Origin: Bog-532 sp963742875
Lineage (GTDB): Bacteria; Actinomycetota; Actinomycetes; Streptosporangiales; Streptosporangiaceae
DNA length: 64,000 nt
Direction: 5' to 3'
Assembly (NCBI GenBank): GCA_963742875.1
Contig: CAVUNO010000012.1
Span: 62,001 to 126,000, forward strand
The position numbers and the translations under genes were made by a program. This document shows, piece after piece, positions 17,308-25,731 of this stretch. The notes under the pieces were generated by a model. That model had not been told where the DNA came from. It ran no database searches and saw nothing but the letters and a program-made list of their open reading frames with translations. Position 1 is the stretch's first letter. Each line of letters starts with the position of its first letter.

Positions 17308-17461
17308 ACAATCTCCTCCAGCTGCTCCCCCCACATCGGGAGAGCCGGTTGGGTACATGAAACCCGCGTCTACCCACGGCCGGGGAAGCGATTCACCATC
17401 AAGCCGAAAAAACATGAGAAAATAGACGATCATGCTCTAACCAGCGGATAGAGCCTGATAT

Positions 17462-17656
17462 TTGGCCGAAACCCACCAGAGCACGGAGAAGCAAGAAGCC
17501 CCACAGGGGCCGGTATCTCCCCGCAAGGCCGGTATCTCACAGCCGTCTGACAAACTGGCCGGACGGCACCGGCCCCAGGCGCCCGCGCCGGACAACCTCG
17601 CGGACTTTGACCTGCGGTTACCGATTCCGGCGCATGGGCCGGACACGCCGCACTGA
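17462..17656 (+). CDS. Possible small hydrophilic protein
   Basis: A 64-residue frame starting with TTG (MAETHQSTEKQEAPQGPVSP). It is rich in Pro, Gln and Ala and has no family signature. It sits alone, divergent from the PRC-barrel gene. Coding status is uncertain. Confidence 0.3.
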   Translation: MAETHQSTEKQEAPQGPVSPRKAGISQPSDKLAGRHRPQAPAPDNLADFDLRLPIPAHGPDTPH

Positions 17657-17781
17657 TCTACGGATCTGATGGTCTCCTCACCGCTCCGCCTGCCGGATCG
17701 AGCGGCGCACCAGGCGGTCAGCCGCCGAACACCCGCTCTTCAGAGCCCCCCAGCAAAGGCAACGGGAGTTACGCTTGCCGC

Positions 17782-18207
17782 ATGAGTACGTCACCGCTGT
17801 CACCACAGGAAATTCGCGCCGCGGCTGAGGCGCACCATGAGCTAGGGCCTGAATACAGTGACGCGGTAATAGCATCGTTTCTGGAGAAGGTTGACAGGCA
17901 GGTGGGTGCACGCGTTGACGCGCGCCTCGCAGCTACCTCCCAGGCGGAACCGGCGAAGCTGGATCGCCGCCGCACGCTGCTGAAGGGCATTGTGATCGGT
18001 ACCGCCGTCAGCGGCATTCCGCTCATCGTGGGCAGGCTGTTGGGAAACGCGCTCAAAGATTGCCTCCAGGAGCGCGGTGATCTTATCGGCGTCATCAACA
18101 CTGATGGATTCGTCAGCCAGGTCACCATGATCCACTTCGTGGCCTTCCAACCTGATCTCATGCGCTCCACATCTCATCGCCTCACTGGTGCAGCCTTCTT
18201 CGGGTAA
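17782..18207 (+). CDS. Hypothetical protein with one transmembrane segment
   Basis: 141 residues. The N-terminal 50 residues (PLSPQEIRAAAEAHHELGPE, YSDAVIASFLEKVDRQVGAR) resemble a common actinobacterial protein family of unknown function. A hydrophobic segment follows (LLKGIVIGTAVSGIPLIVG). After about residue 95 the sequence loses family character, which suggests truncation or a frameshift. No function can be assigned. Confidence 0.5.
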   Translation: MSTSPLSPQEIRAAAEAHHELGPEYSDAVIASFLEKVDRQVGARVDARLAATSQAEPAKLDRRRTLLKGIVIGTAVSGIPLIVGRLLGNALKDCLQERGDLIGVINTDGFVSQVTMIHFVAFQPDLMRSTSHRLTGAAFFG

Positions 18208-18680
18208 CGGTCGATCTTCGCTTACAGTCAGCCGTAGCAAGATCAGGCGGCCGCATCTAGTCCGGAACGAAGAGACAGTTCGTAACCATAGCGAAACAGC
18301 GAGTCCGCCCCAAGGCGCTAGCACAGCGTTATCGCAGGTAAGAGACGGTCTAGACTGAACAGTGCCGACGCTCTGTAAAACCGCTCGCCTCTACCCGCCA
18401 GCTCCAGCTGTCTGTCGACAGCCCATCCGCCGGGCAGTCTCGCCCTCCGAGCCAGGGCATGGGCCAGTGCGCTGGAATGGTTGATCTGGGCACTGTGCGT
18501 GACACTTGCATCTGACAGTCCGGGTGCGCAGAGTCGATCTGGGGGGCTGAACGCATTGGCTGTCGCCCTGGCCAGATGAGTTCCGCTAGGTACGCTCATC
18601 TCGTATCCGGGGCGCGGCGGAGATCGTGCGGCGTGGGATCGGCGCTCCGGTCGGCTGGCTAGTGCTGATGGAGGCTTCGG
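18208..18680. other. 470 bases with no recognised gene
   Basis: Both strands were read. Only short shadow frames without motifs are present. It lies just inside the end of the element upstream of the first tRNA scar and may be eroded element DNA. Confidence 0.5.
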
Positions 18681-18701
18681 GTGTAGCAGCGTGTGTAGCA
18701 G
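18681..18701 (+). repeat. Paired arm-type motif GTGTAGCAG x2 (period 12)
   Basis: GTGTAGCAG at 18681-18689 and again at 18693-18701, about 120 bases before tRNA scar 1. Its position matches the paired motifs before scars 2, 3 and 4, but with a different 7-mer. Confidence 0.8.
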
Positions 18702-18813
18702 AGACGCCGTGGACAGGGAGAGCGGCGCGAGACGGCGGGAGACACCGCGGCTCCCTGTGCAGAGCCGATACCGGACTCCATGGACTCGCGGGGCCTTCAT
18801 GGACGATGGTCGT

Positions 18814-18862
18814 CTGACTCATAACCCAGAGGTCGCAGGTTCAAATCCTGCCCCCGCTACCA
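18814..18862 (+). tRNA. tRNA 3'-half scar 1 (CAU anticodon loop to CCA): att site
   Basis: CTCATAACCCAGAGGTCGC, the T-arm with GGTTCAAATCC, and CCCCCGCTACCA at the 3' end match the 3' half of an actinobacterial tRNA with anticodon CAU (Met type). No 5' half that could pair with CCCCCGCTACC lies upstream. This is an attachment-site fragment left by a tRNA-integrating element. A terminator-like hairpin (AGGCCTCTTCC...GGGAGGGGCCT) follows, as after a genuine tRNA gene. Confidence 0.85.
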
Positions 18863-18914
18863 AATGTGCAGGTCAGAGGCCTCTTCCGGTCATGGGAGGG
18901 GCCTTCTTGCTGTG

Positions 18915-18937
18915 GTTTGTAAACGTGTTTGTAAACG
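18915..18937 (+). repeat. Paired arm-type motif GTTTGTAAACG x2 (period 12)
   Basis: GTTTGTAAACG at 18915-18925 and 18927-18937, 56 bases after the CCA end of scar 1. The core 7-mer TGTAAAC is the one that also precedes scar 2. Confidence 0.85.
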
Positions 18938-19309
18938 AGGTGGGCGGTGACCCTTGTGCCCGGTCTCTCCGCAGCTTGCTGACCGTCGCCCGAGGCTCCC
19001 GCTTGATGCTGGTCATTCTGGCGGCCACCTTGGCGTGCAAGCTGGGTGGCGACGTTGAAGTGCTGCGTTTCGCGCCGATCGCCGGGGTCGGCTCACCGGC
19101 CGCTATGCGGACGCGGCTCCGGCAAGCCTGCCGGCCGCTGGGCGCTAGGACGACTCAGCCCAGCGACCGCACATCAAATTCGGGATCTGTCCCGGTACGT
19201 GGCGGCGGTGCGCCCGGCGGCCACCGGCTTGCTGTAGACGCCGAATTTGGGTGTCGTTGCGGTGCTGATTTCATCGGCGCGGCAGGGTGCATTCGGGCAG
19301 GATCCGGTT
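18938..19309. other. 370 bases with no recognised gene
   Basis: No family motif on either strand. Frames here are short or are shadows of the downstream phosphatase-like pseudogene. Confidence 0.4.
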
Positions 19310-20139
19310 GTGCGAGTGGGGTCGTGGAACCTGAACTACCGGGCCGTCTCCACAGCCGGGCTTTAAGGCGAGCTGCTGCGTGCGCTCAAACCGGATCTGA
19401 TCCTGCTGCAGGAAGTCAATCTCGGCTCGGCCGGGACGCTCCGGCAGGCCGCCGAGGCGGGCTGGCTTGTCTGTGCGGCTGACCTGAGGCAGCGGGCCGC
19501 TGATGACCGCCCGGTCCGGTCCCGCGGCGGTGCTATCGCTGGCCGCGGCCCGGTCCCGCAGCGGGCCCGGAGCCCGGCCGACGTGCCATTGCCCGAGCGG
19601 ATCTTGCTGGCCGGGACCACCGTGGAAGGGCTCAGCCTGACCGCGGTGTCCTACCATGCGCCTCCCGGCGTGAGCTGGGGAATTGTCAAGCCCCGCCAAG
19701 CGGTCACCGTCGCCCGGTGGCCGGCGGCCCAGCACGGACCGGTCCTGCTGGGAGCGGACGCCAGCACCCCGCTGATCGGCGCGGCCGGCTTCGCCTACAC
19801 GCGCGCGCACTGGCACTCCGGCGACCGCCGTCTGAATGGTGAGCCCGGTGATGACCTGCTCTTTGGCCCAGGCAAGAGTCACCCGCTCCCGGACGGCCTG
19901 CGGCGCTGGCTCGCTGACCATCCCGCCGGGCAGCCGTTCTCGCCGGTCGCCCGGAAGGACCGCTGGCGATCACGCACCTTACCGGTAAGCGGAAGAACTC
20001 ATCAGGCACTGGCCGGCGGTTCGACTCCATCTGGCTGACCGGCCACTGGACCGTCCAGCACATCAGTCATCTCTACGACAACGGCGTCGCCGCCGGCAGC
20101 GACCACGCCCTCGTCGTCACCGACCTCGCCACCACATGA
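19310..20139 (+). pseudogene. Endonuclease/exonuclease/phosphatase-family protein, broken
   Basis: Pieces in successive frames spell an EEP enzyme. First comes VRVGSWNLNYRAVSTAGL (ends in TAA), with the SWNLNY opening motif. Then ELLRALKPDLILLQEVNLGS, with the catalytic LQEV Glu. A middle part follows (LPERILLAGTTVEGLSLTAV, GPVLLGADASTP). Last is GRRFDSIWLTGHWTVQHISH, then AAGSDHALVVTDL, with the terminal SDHALV Asp-His motif. At least one stop and two frame changes (near 19365 and 19960) separate them. The family hydrolyses phosphodiester bonds; this copy is inactive as read. Confidence 0.75.
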
Positions 20140-20282
20140 CAAACGCCCCCGAAAGACCAGCAGCAACCGCGCTACGCGTGCGGATGCCTGCCCTGAAATG
20201 GGCACTACTGCGCAGGCGATGACTGTGACTTTTCCCAGCGAGGGGCGAGCATTTCACAAACGAAGCGTTCGATGCCGCCTTG

Positions 20283-21356
20283 CTAGTCGGTCAGCCTCCG
20301 CGGGAACCCGAACGGGCCTATCACCGCGTTATCAAAACGGGTGATCGCGGATACCCGATCACCGCGGGTAGTGATGACGAGCAATCCGAAGGCGTGCCAG
20401 AACTGGCCGTGTGGGTCGCGCAGGTAGATCCCGAACGCCGGCTGGCCGTTCGCTCTCGACGGCACGAGCCGGTAGCGACGACCATCGCGGAACGCGACCG
20501 TGGCGAAGAACTCACCGATCAGCTTAGGTCCTTGGTATTCCAGCGGCACTGGTGGCATGCGCAGCCACGCGTCATCGGTCATGAGGGAGACAAGCCGTTG
20601 TACGTCAGCGGTTTCGAACGCGGCAACGAGTTGGTTCAGCAACTCTTTCTCCGCGGCCGAGTCGGCGGCCGGTGGCGTCGTGGACGCTGTGGCCATCGCG
20701 CGCGACATCGTCGCCCGCGCGCGCTTGAGCGCGCTGGTCACCGACTCCTGGGTTGCGTCGAACATCGCTGCGACCTCGCGGGCGGGGAAGTCCAGGACGT
20801 CCCGCAGGATGAGCACGGCTCGTTGCCGAGGTGGCAGCAGCTGCAGCGCGGTTACGAACGCGAGCGAGATCGTCTCCTTGGCCACCAGCTGGGCCTCCGG
20901 CCCCGGCGCCGGGTCGATGAGCTCGTCGAGCAGCAAGCCGGGGTAAGGGTCGAGCCGTGTCACCTCGTTAAGACGCGTCGGTTTCGGCGGCTGCGCGTCC
21001 GGTGGCAGTACAGCAGGCGCCCCCTCACCGCGCCGGCGTCCAGCGCGCAGCATGTTCAGGCAGCGGCTGGTGGCGATGCGGTAAAGCCAGGTCCGGAGCG
21101 AGGACCGCTGTTGAAACCCCTGCAGCGACTGCCAGGCCGACAGCAACGTCTCCTGCAAGGCATCGTCGGCGTCGGCGACCGAGCCGAGGATGCGGTAGCA
21201 GTGCACATGCAGCTCGCGGCAGTGCGGCGCCACGAGGTCGGCAAAGGCCTCATCCTGGCCCGACCGTGCCAGCCGCAGCAGCTCCGCGCTCACGTCCTCA
21301 CCATCGCACGTTTCTCCGATGTCATCACGCCACGAAGGGTCCACCGATACTGACAC
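20283..21356 (-). CDS. ECF-type RNA polymerase sigma factor with C-terminal SnoaL-like domain
   Basis: 357 residues. Sigma region 2 is visible at 30-95 (DEAFADLVAPHCRELHVHCY, RILGSVADADDALQETLLSA, FQQRSSLRTWLYRIATSRCL). Region 4 lies at about 165-220 (ALQLLPPRQRAVLILRDVLD, FPAREVAAMFDATQESVTSA). From about 245 onward there is a SnoaL/NTF2-like domain (LLNQLVAAFETADVQRLVSL, PKLIGEFFATVAFRDGRRYR). This matches the SigG-type (TIGR02960) sigma factors. The C-terminal domain probably modulates activity in place of a separate anti-sigma factor. The divergent YCII gene is a plausible partner or target. It looks intact. Confidence 0.92.
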   Translation of the reverse strand: MSVSVDPSWRDDIGETCDGEDVSAELLRLARSGQDEAFADLVAPHCRELHVHCYRILGSVADADDALQETLLSAWQSLQGFQQRSSLRTWLYRIATSRCLNMLRAGRRRGEGAPAVLPPDAQPPKPTRLNEVTRLDPYPGLLLDELIDPAPGPEAQLVAKETISLAFVTALQLLPPRQRAVLILRDVLDFPAREVAAMFDATQESVTSALKRARATMSRAMATASTTPPAADSAAEKELLNQLVAAFETADVQRLVSLMTDDAWLRMPPVPLEYQGPKLIGEFFATVAFRDGRRYRLVPSRANGQPAFGIYLRDPHGQFWHAFGLLVITTRGDRVSAITRFDNAVIGPFGFPRRLTD

Positions 21357-21472
21357 CGCGACGGGTCCGAACTGGGCGCTCTATGACCGCCCGGTTTCCC
21401 GCGGTCCGGGTGTCTATCCGGGCGTCGGCGGTTCGCCGGGGTCCGGCGAGCCCAAGTGCAGAAGGAGCCGCA

Positions 21473-21790
21473 ATGGCGACGTATGTATTCTCTTACCGCA
21501 ACCCCAAGGGCTACGCGCCCAGCCCGGAGACCCGCGCGCAGTGGTTTGACTGGTTCGAAGGCGTGGGTGATGCTCTCGTCAGCATCGGCCAGCCGGTCAG
21601 CAACCGGAGCAGCCTCGGCAACTGTGACAGCGATACCACCGAGCTCGGCGGCTACTCGATGGTCACCGCGCCCGACCTGCTGGCGGCGCTGGCGATTGCC
21701 AAGGGCTGCCCGCACCTCGACCGCGGCGGTGGCGTCGAGGTCGGCGAACTGGCCGGCCTGCAGCCCGACGCGCGGCTCGACGCGGGCTGA
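21473..21790 (+). CDS. YCII-related domain protein
   Basis: 105 residues from ATG 21473, with GAAGGAG a few bases upstream. It has a ferredoxin-like alpha/beta fold pattern: MATYVFSYRNPKGYAPSPET, WFDWFEGVGDALVSIGQPVS, LGGYSMVTAPDLLAALAIAK, GCPHLDRGGGVEVGELAGLQ. YCII-like proteins are commonly encoded beside TIGR02960-type ECF sigma factors, as here. Biochemical function is not established. Confidence 0.85.
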   Translation: MATYVFSYRNPKGYAPSPETRAQWFDWFEGVGDALVSIGQPVSNRSSLGNCDSDTTELGGYSMVTAPDLLAALAIAKGCPHLDRGGGVEVGELAGLQPDARLDAG

Positions 21791-21934
21791 CAAGACGAGC
21801 AGCACAGCCGTACGGTCACGGCGGCGGGATCACTGACGCCGTGACCGCGGCCGGCTCTCCGCCGGGGCGCTGATGTGCAGATTGGGAAGGCCGGGCGCCA
21901 GGCCCGGCGCTTGGGATGTTGTGAAGGAGTGGCA

Positions 21935-22357
21935 GTGGCACTGGTGACGTTGGGCAACCACGCGGCGGTTGTCGTATCGCTGGCAGAGCAGGACGCGGTT
22001 CGCCGGTTCTATCGCGACGTGCTCGGCTGCGCGTTGACGCGATCAGCTAACGACAAGGATGACTTCGTCCTCGGCGGAGACTTCTATCTCGCAGTTGTCT
22101 ACGCAGACGAGGCCGTCACACTCGGGAAGGAGGATTTCCTCAAGGCAACATACCTGGAACTGCGCACCGGCAATGTCGAGGAGGTGCAACAGCAGATCGT
22201 CGACTTCGGCGTCAAGGTGATCGAGATCGACGACCCGCACTTCTATTTCCAAGCCCCCGGCGGGCAAGCCTTCCGGCTCGTCGGCACGGACGAGGATATG
22301 TCCAAATACGAGGGCACTACGCGACACCGCGAACTACCCACCGAAGTATTCAGCTAG
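21935..22357 (+). CDS. VOC (glyoxalase/bleomycin-resistance fold) protein
   Basis: 140 residues from GTG 21935, with GAAGGAG at 21923-21929. It shows a VOC pattern: HAAVVVSLAEQDAVRRFYRD, VLGCALTRSANDKDDFVLGG, TYLELRTGNVEEVQQQIVDF, GVKVIEIDDPHFYFQAPGGQ. This is a single paired beta-alpha-beta-beta-beta module dimer unit. Substrate unknown. It is co-directional with the YCII gene, 145 bases downstream. Confidence 0.88.
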   Translation: MALVTLGNHAAVVVSLAEQDAVRRFYRDVLGCALTRSANDKDDFVLGGDFYLAVVYADEAVTLGKEDFLKATYLELRTGNVEEVQQQIVDFGVKVIEIDDPHFYFQAPGGQAFRLVGTDEDMSKYEGTTRHRELPTEVFS

Positions 22358-22800
22358 CGCGCCACCCGTCCTCGAAGCTAGCCGTCACTGAACCGCGGCT
22401 CGTAGTCGTCCGCACATGCCGCGCACAGGGTCCAGCGCGCCGCGGGAATGACAGGACTTTACCGTGCCCAGGTTGCTCAGTCGGCAGCTGTGGGCTCTGC
22501 CAGCCGAGGACGCTGGCTCACGGGGAAGCCTGTGACGGAGAGCAACCGGAGTCGCCGCGCGCCCACGCAAAGAGCCGTCGTTCTGGACGGATGCCCACTC
22601 AGCGCCGATCACGAGGACGGCCGTCCAGATCCGGGCGTTCTGCTCGGTCAAGGCCGGAGTGAGTAAGGATTGGGTGTGCTGACGGGCCAGCCGCGACCGA
22701 GTTGACCGTGTTCGGCGCGCGGCGCTCGCGGTAGCACTGGCTTCACCAGCGTGCCGCGCGAACTCATCGACGCGGGTGGCCGTCGGCTCCATCGCCTCGG
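22358..22800. other. Unassigned 440-base gap
   Basis: No recognisable gene on either strand; frames of 70-140 codons here lack motifs. The right end contains the TetR promoter/operator. Confidence 0.4.
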
Positions 22801-22823
22801 TCACCGCGCCGATGAGTTGACAT

Positions 22824-22844
22824 ACCTACCTACTAGAAGGTAGA
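22824..22844 (+). promoter_or_regulatory. Probable TetR operator upstream of its own gene
   Basis: CTACCT (22826-22831) and AGGTAG (22838-22843) form an inverted repeat 5 bases before the TetR ATG. The inner string TACCTACTAG recurs inverted at 23487-23496 before the SDR gene, implying a shared regulator. Confidence 0.65.
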
Positions 22845-22847
22845 CCT

Positions 22848-23435
22848 ATGGCCATGGTGAGTACGGCGGAACGCATCCTGGACACAGCGCAGGCGCTGGC
22901 GCAGGTGCGGGGGTACAACGGCTTCTCGTATGCCGACATCAGCGCGGAGCTTGCCATCACCAAGCCGAGCATCCACCACCACTTCCCCACCAAGGCGCAG
23001 CTCGCGGAGGCGCTGATCGCCCGCTACCGGCAGCGGTTCGCCGCCGCGCGCCAGGAGGTCGACGACGCCGCGGCGGGGGCGCGGGAGCGCCTGACTGGCT
23101 ACGCGCGCCTGTATGCGCAGGTGTTCACCGATGGTGGGCGGATGTGCCTGTGCGGCGTGTTCGCCGCCGACGCGGCGAGCCTGTCGCCCGCGGTGCGGCG
23201 TGCCATCGCGGCGTTCTTCGACGATCAGCAGCGCTGGGTGGCCGCGGCGTTCGCCGAGGCCGGCCTGCCCGCCGCGCGGGCACGCGGCGCGGCGCAGGCG
23301 TTCCTGGCGGCGCTGGAGGGTGCGCTGCTGCTCGCCCGGGCCGGCGCGCCCGGGGTGGACGAGGCTCCCGGTTCCCACCCCGCAGACGGTGTCGTGCTAG
23401 GCGTGACGACCACGATGCTCGACGCCCTGCTCTAG
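22848..23435 (+). CDS. TetR-family transcriptional regulator
   Basis: 195 residues. The N-terminal DNA-binding domain is clear: STAERILDTAQALAQVRGYN, GFSYADISAELAITKPSIHH and HFPTKAQLAEALI. The C-terminal ligand domain contains FTDGGRMCLCGVFAADAASL, the pattern of regulators whose ligand domain carries a conserved Cys region (TetR_C family seen with SDR partners). It sits immediately upstream of an SDR oxidoreductase and shares an operator-like motif with it. It probably represses both; the inducer is unknown. Confidence 0.92.
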   Translation: MAMVSTAERILDTAQALAQVRGYNGFSYADISAELAITKPSIHHHFPTKAQLAEALIARYRQRFAAARQEVDDAAAGARERLTGYARLYAQVFTDGGRMCLCGVFAADAASLSPAVRRAIAAFFDDQQRWVAAAFAEAGLPAARARGAAQAFLAALEGALLLARAGAPGVDEAPGSHPADGVVLGVTTTMLDALL

Positions 23436-23484
23436 CGGCCCCCGGCCCGCCGGGCGGGGCGTCCGCATGCCCTATCAACCATCC

Positions 23485-23498
23485 AACTAGTAGGTAAG
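23485..23498 (+). promoter_or_regulatory. Second TetR-type operator half, before the SDR gene
   Basis: ACTAGTAGGTAAG, the reverse complement of CTTACCTACTAGT, shares TACCTACTAG with the TetR operator. It lies 20 bases upstream of the SDR ATG. Confidence 0.6.
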
Positions 23499-23517
23499 TC
23501 ACGTGAGGAGAAGGAAG

Positions 23518-24294
23518 ATGGCGCAGCAGTTCACCAACCTCAAGCTCGTTGTGATCGGCGGCAGCAGCGGCATTGGCCGGCAGGTCGCCGCCGACGTCGT
23601 CGCCGCCGACGGCAGCGCGGTCATCGTCGGACACCGTCAGGACAAGGTCGAGCAGACCGTGGCGGAGCTGTCCGCGACCGGTACCGCCTGGGGCATCGCG
23701 GCCGACCTGCGCGACCCCGCGGAGCTGGAGAAGGTGCAGGCCCAGCTGGCCGGCGAGCACGCCGACGCCACCTTGCTGGTCAACGCCGCCGGCGTGTTCA
23801 AGCCGCTGCCATTTCTTGAGCACACCGCCGCCGACTACGACAGCTACCTGGAGCTGAATCGGGCCATGTTCTTTCTCACCCAGACCGTGGCCCGGGGGAT
23901 TGTCGGCAGCGGGCGGGGCGGCGCCATCGTCAACATCGGCAGCATGTGGGCGCAGCAGGCCATTGCTGCCACCCCGTCGTCGGCGTACTCGATGGCCAAG
24001 GCCGGCCTGCACGCGATGACCCAGCACCTGGCCCTGGAGCTGGCCGCGCACCGCATCCGGGTCAACGCCGTCTCCCCGGCGGTGGTGTCCACCCCGATCT
24101 ACCAGGGGTTCATCCCGCCCGCCGAGGTCGACCAGGCCCTTGCCGGGTTCAACGACTTCCACCCGATCGGGCGGATCGGCACCACCACCGACGTGGCGGC
24201 CGTCATCACGTTCCTGCTCTCCGAGCGGGCCCGCTGGGTCACCGGCGCGGTCTGGGACGTCGACGGCGGCGTCATGGCCGGACGCAACCAGTAA
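23518..24294 (+). CDS. SDR-family oxidoreductase
   Basis: 258 residues with all classical SDR elements: the Rossmann glycine motif VIGGSSGIGR (12-21), the structural NAAG-like VNAAGV near 90, and the catalytic Ser in IVNIGSMWAQ. The active-site Tyr/Lys are in AYSMAKAGLHAMTQ, and the cofactor-region motif is VNAVSPAVVSTP. The C-terminus WDVDGGVMAG is typical. ATG 23518 follows AGGAGAAGGA. The NAD(P) preference and substrate are unknown. Regulation by the adjacent TetR is likely. Confidence 0.93.
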   Translation: MAQQFTNLKLVVIGGSSGIGRQVAADVVAADGSAVIVGHRQDKVEQTVAELSATGTAWGIAADLRDPAELEKVQAQLAGEHADATLLVNAAGVFKPLPFLEHTAADYDSYLELNRAMFFLTQTVARGIVGSGRGGAIVNIGSMWAQQAIAATPSSAYSMAKAGLHAMTQHLALELAAHRIRVNAVSPAVVSTPIYQGFIPPAEVDQALAGFNDFHPIGRIGTTTDVAAVITFLLSERARWVTGAVWDVDGGVMAGRNQ

Positions 24295-24322
24295 CTCACC
24301 ACCAACCATCGAGGAGCCGCTC

Positions 24323-24544
24323 ATGAACGGCATCAACACCACCGTCCTGACCGACTTCGCCGCCGCCGTCACGGCCGACCCGAAGGCCGCCGAAGCCCGC
24401 TTCGCCGTCGACACCCACTGGCAGGGCAGCAGCCGCCACCGCGCCCACGTCAGCTCCTACTACCTCGCTGAGCCGGCACCACGTATCAGCCCGAAGGGCA
24501 TCAGGAGCAGCGGACTGGCCGGCGCGGCACACCGCGACCGATGA
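24323..24544 (+). pseudogene. OsmC-like protein, N-terminal fragment
   Basis: MNGINTTVLTDFAAAVTADP, then KAAEARFAVDTHWQGSSRHR, resembles the first beta-sheet of OsmC-family peroxiredoxins. After about residue 50 the sequence becomes unrelated and ends at residue 73. The active-site cysteines are missing. It lies 28 bases after the SDR gene, probably the remnant of a third gene in that operon. Confidence 0.5.
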
Positions 24545-24572
24545 CCTGCGCCGCGAGAACAGAAGGGAAATC

Positions 24573-25061
24573 ATGATGGCCAAGGCAGTCACCGCAGCCC
24601 GCCAGCTGGACGTTACCCAGCCCGGTGCCGACGCGATCTACCCCGGCCTGTTCGCGTTCGACTCGCTGGTCACCGGGCATGGCCGGGCCGGCAAGCGGGA
24701 CCCCAGGCGGAAGAAGAACCAGACACAGACCGAGGCCGTGGTGGCGCTGACCTGGGCGGCGAGCCAGGGCGACCTGAACGAGGTCCGCGCGCTGATCGCT
24801 ACCGGGGTCGAGCCGGGCACCGCGGACAACGACGGCCGCACCCCGCTGCACCTGGCCGCAACGGAAGGCCAGCTCGAGGTGGCCCGGTACCTGCTGGCGG
24901 CCGGCACCGACTCGCAGCCGACAGACCGGTGGGGCGCCACCCCGCTGTCCGATGCTGAAGGCAACGGCCACACCGAGATCGCAGCGCTGCTCTGCCAGCA
25001 CACGGGAAAGAAGGCGCTCCTGCCCCATCGCGCAGACAAGCGAGAGGCGGCAGCGATATGA
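24573..25061 (+). CDS. Ankyrin-repeat protein
   Basis: 162 residues. Residues ~57-145 hold two to three ankyrin repeats (ALTWAASQGDLNEVRALIAT, DGRTPLHLAATEGQLEVARY, WGATPLSDAEGNGHTEIAAL). The first ~50 residues (QLDVTQPGADAIYPGLFAFD, SLVTGHG) look like the start of a different protein, so this may be a fusion made by deletion of intervening DNA. Ankyrin repeats mediate protein contacts. The stop overlaps the next ATG (ATGA), so the gene heads a coupled cluster. Confidence 0.7.
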   Translation: MMAKAVTAARQLDVTQPGADAIYPGLFAFDSLVTGHGRAGKRDPRRKKNQTQTEAVVALTWAASQGDLNEVRALIATGVEPGTADNDGRTPLHLAATEGQLEVARYLLAAGTDSQPTDRWGATPLSDAEGNGHTEIAALLCQHTGKKALLPHRADKREAAAI

Positions 25062-25386
25062 GCGACAACGACGTTGCCGGCGCCAGGGTGGTCGCGGTCC
25101 TGCTGGCCGACGGCTGGCACCGGATCGTCCCGGGTTCGTTCCGTGTCGGCCCGCTGAGCTTCGAAGCGGAAGCGGCCCTGGCACGCCCGGCTTCCGCTTC
25201 GAGGAGGCCGACGCCGGCCGCCCGTATCAGCCCACAGTGCTGGCCGGCCCGGTGGACAGCATCATCGCGGTCCGGCAGGTCACCCCGGCCGTCCGGCGCA
25301 TCGGCGACCCGGGCCGGGCCCGGGCAGCGCACAACGGCCATCGGGCCGATCACGGCGCGCGGCTGCGAGCTGGTGCGGGCCGCTGA
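25058..25386 (+). pseudogene. Conserved-looking hypothetical protein with a frameshift
   Basis: ATG 25058 gives MSDNDVAGARVVAVLLADGW, then HRIVPGSFRVGPLSFEAEAA. Around 25180 the meaningful reading continues in another frame as PGFRFEEADAGRPYQPTVLA, then GPVDSIIAVRQV, to a stop at 25386. The two halves fit as one compact protein of ~108 residues. No function known. It overlaps the ankyrin gene by 4 bases. Confidence 0.5.
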
Positions 25387-25412
25387 ACGGCGCAGGGATA
25401 AAGGCACGCACC

Positions 25413-25731
25413 ATGAGCACGTCCACCGCGGCCACCGGGCCGGCCTGCGACCGCCGCCCGGACTGGCGGGCCGACGCCGCCTGCCGGGGACGCCGACCCG
25501 GAGCTGTTCTTCCCGGACCGCGACGCCAGATCCGCCCGGGCCCAGGTCAAGACGGCCAAGCTGATCTGCCGCGGCTGTCGGGTCAGCGCCACCTGCCTGA
25601 GCTGGGCGCTGGCCAGCGGCCAGGAGGCCGGCATCTGGGGCGGCCTGACCGAAGACGAACGACGCAGGCTGCAACGCCGCAGCCGCGACTCTCGACCACC
25701 CACAGACTCAATAAGCGAGGCAAGGTCATGA
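25413..25731 (+). pseudogene. WhiB-family iron-sulfur regulator, frameshifted
   Basis: The N-terminus reads DRRPDWRADAACRG with the first cluster cysteine. A one-base shift near 25485 is needed to reach DADPELFFPDRDARSARAQV, then KTAKLICRGCRVSATCLSWA with the other three cysteines. The turn motif EAGIWGGLTEDERRRLQRR follows, a WhiB hallmark (G-[IV]-W-G-G). All four Cys and the GIWGG turn are therefore present across two frames. WhiB proteins are [4Fe-4S] transcription factors. The stop overlaps the ATG of the aminotransferase gene (ATGA). Functional only if the indel is an error. Confidence 0.8.

Noticed and set aside
17462..17656. A secreted peptide
   Set aside because: The frame has no signal peptide or cleavage motif; it is listed only as a possible small protein.
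18814..18862. A complete tRNA-Met gene
   Set aside because: No 5' half able to form the acceptor and D-arms exists upstream at any of the four sites; only the 3' half is present.
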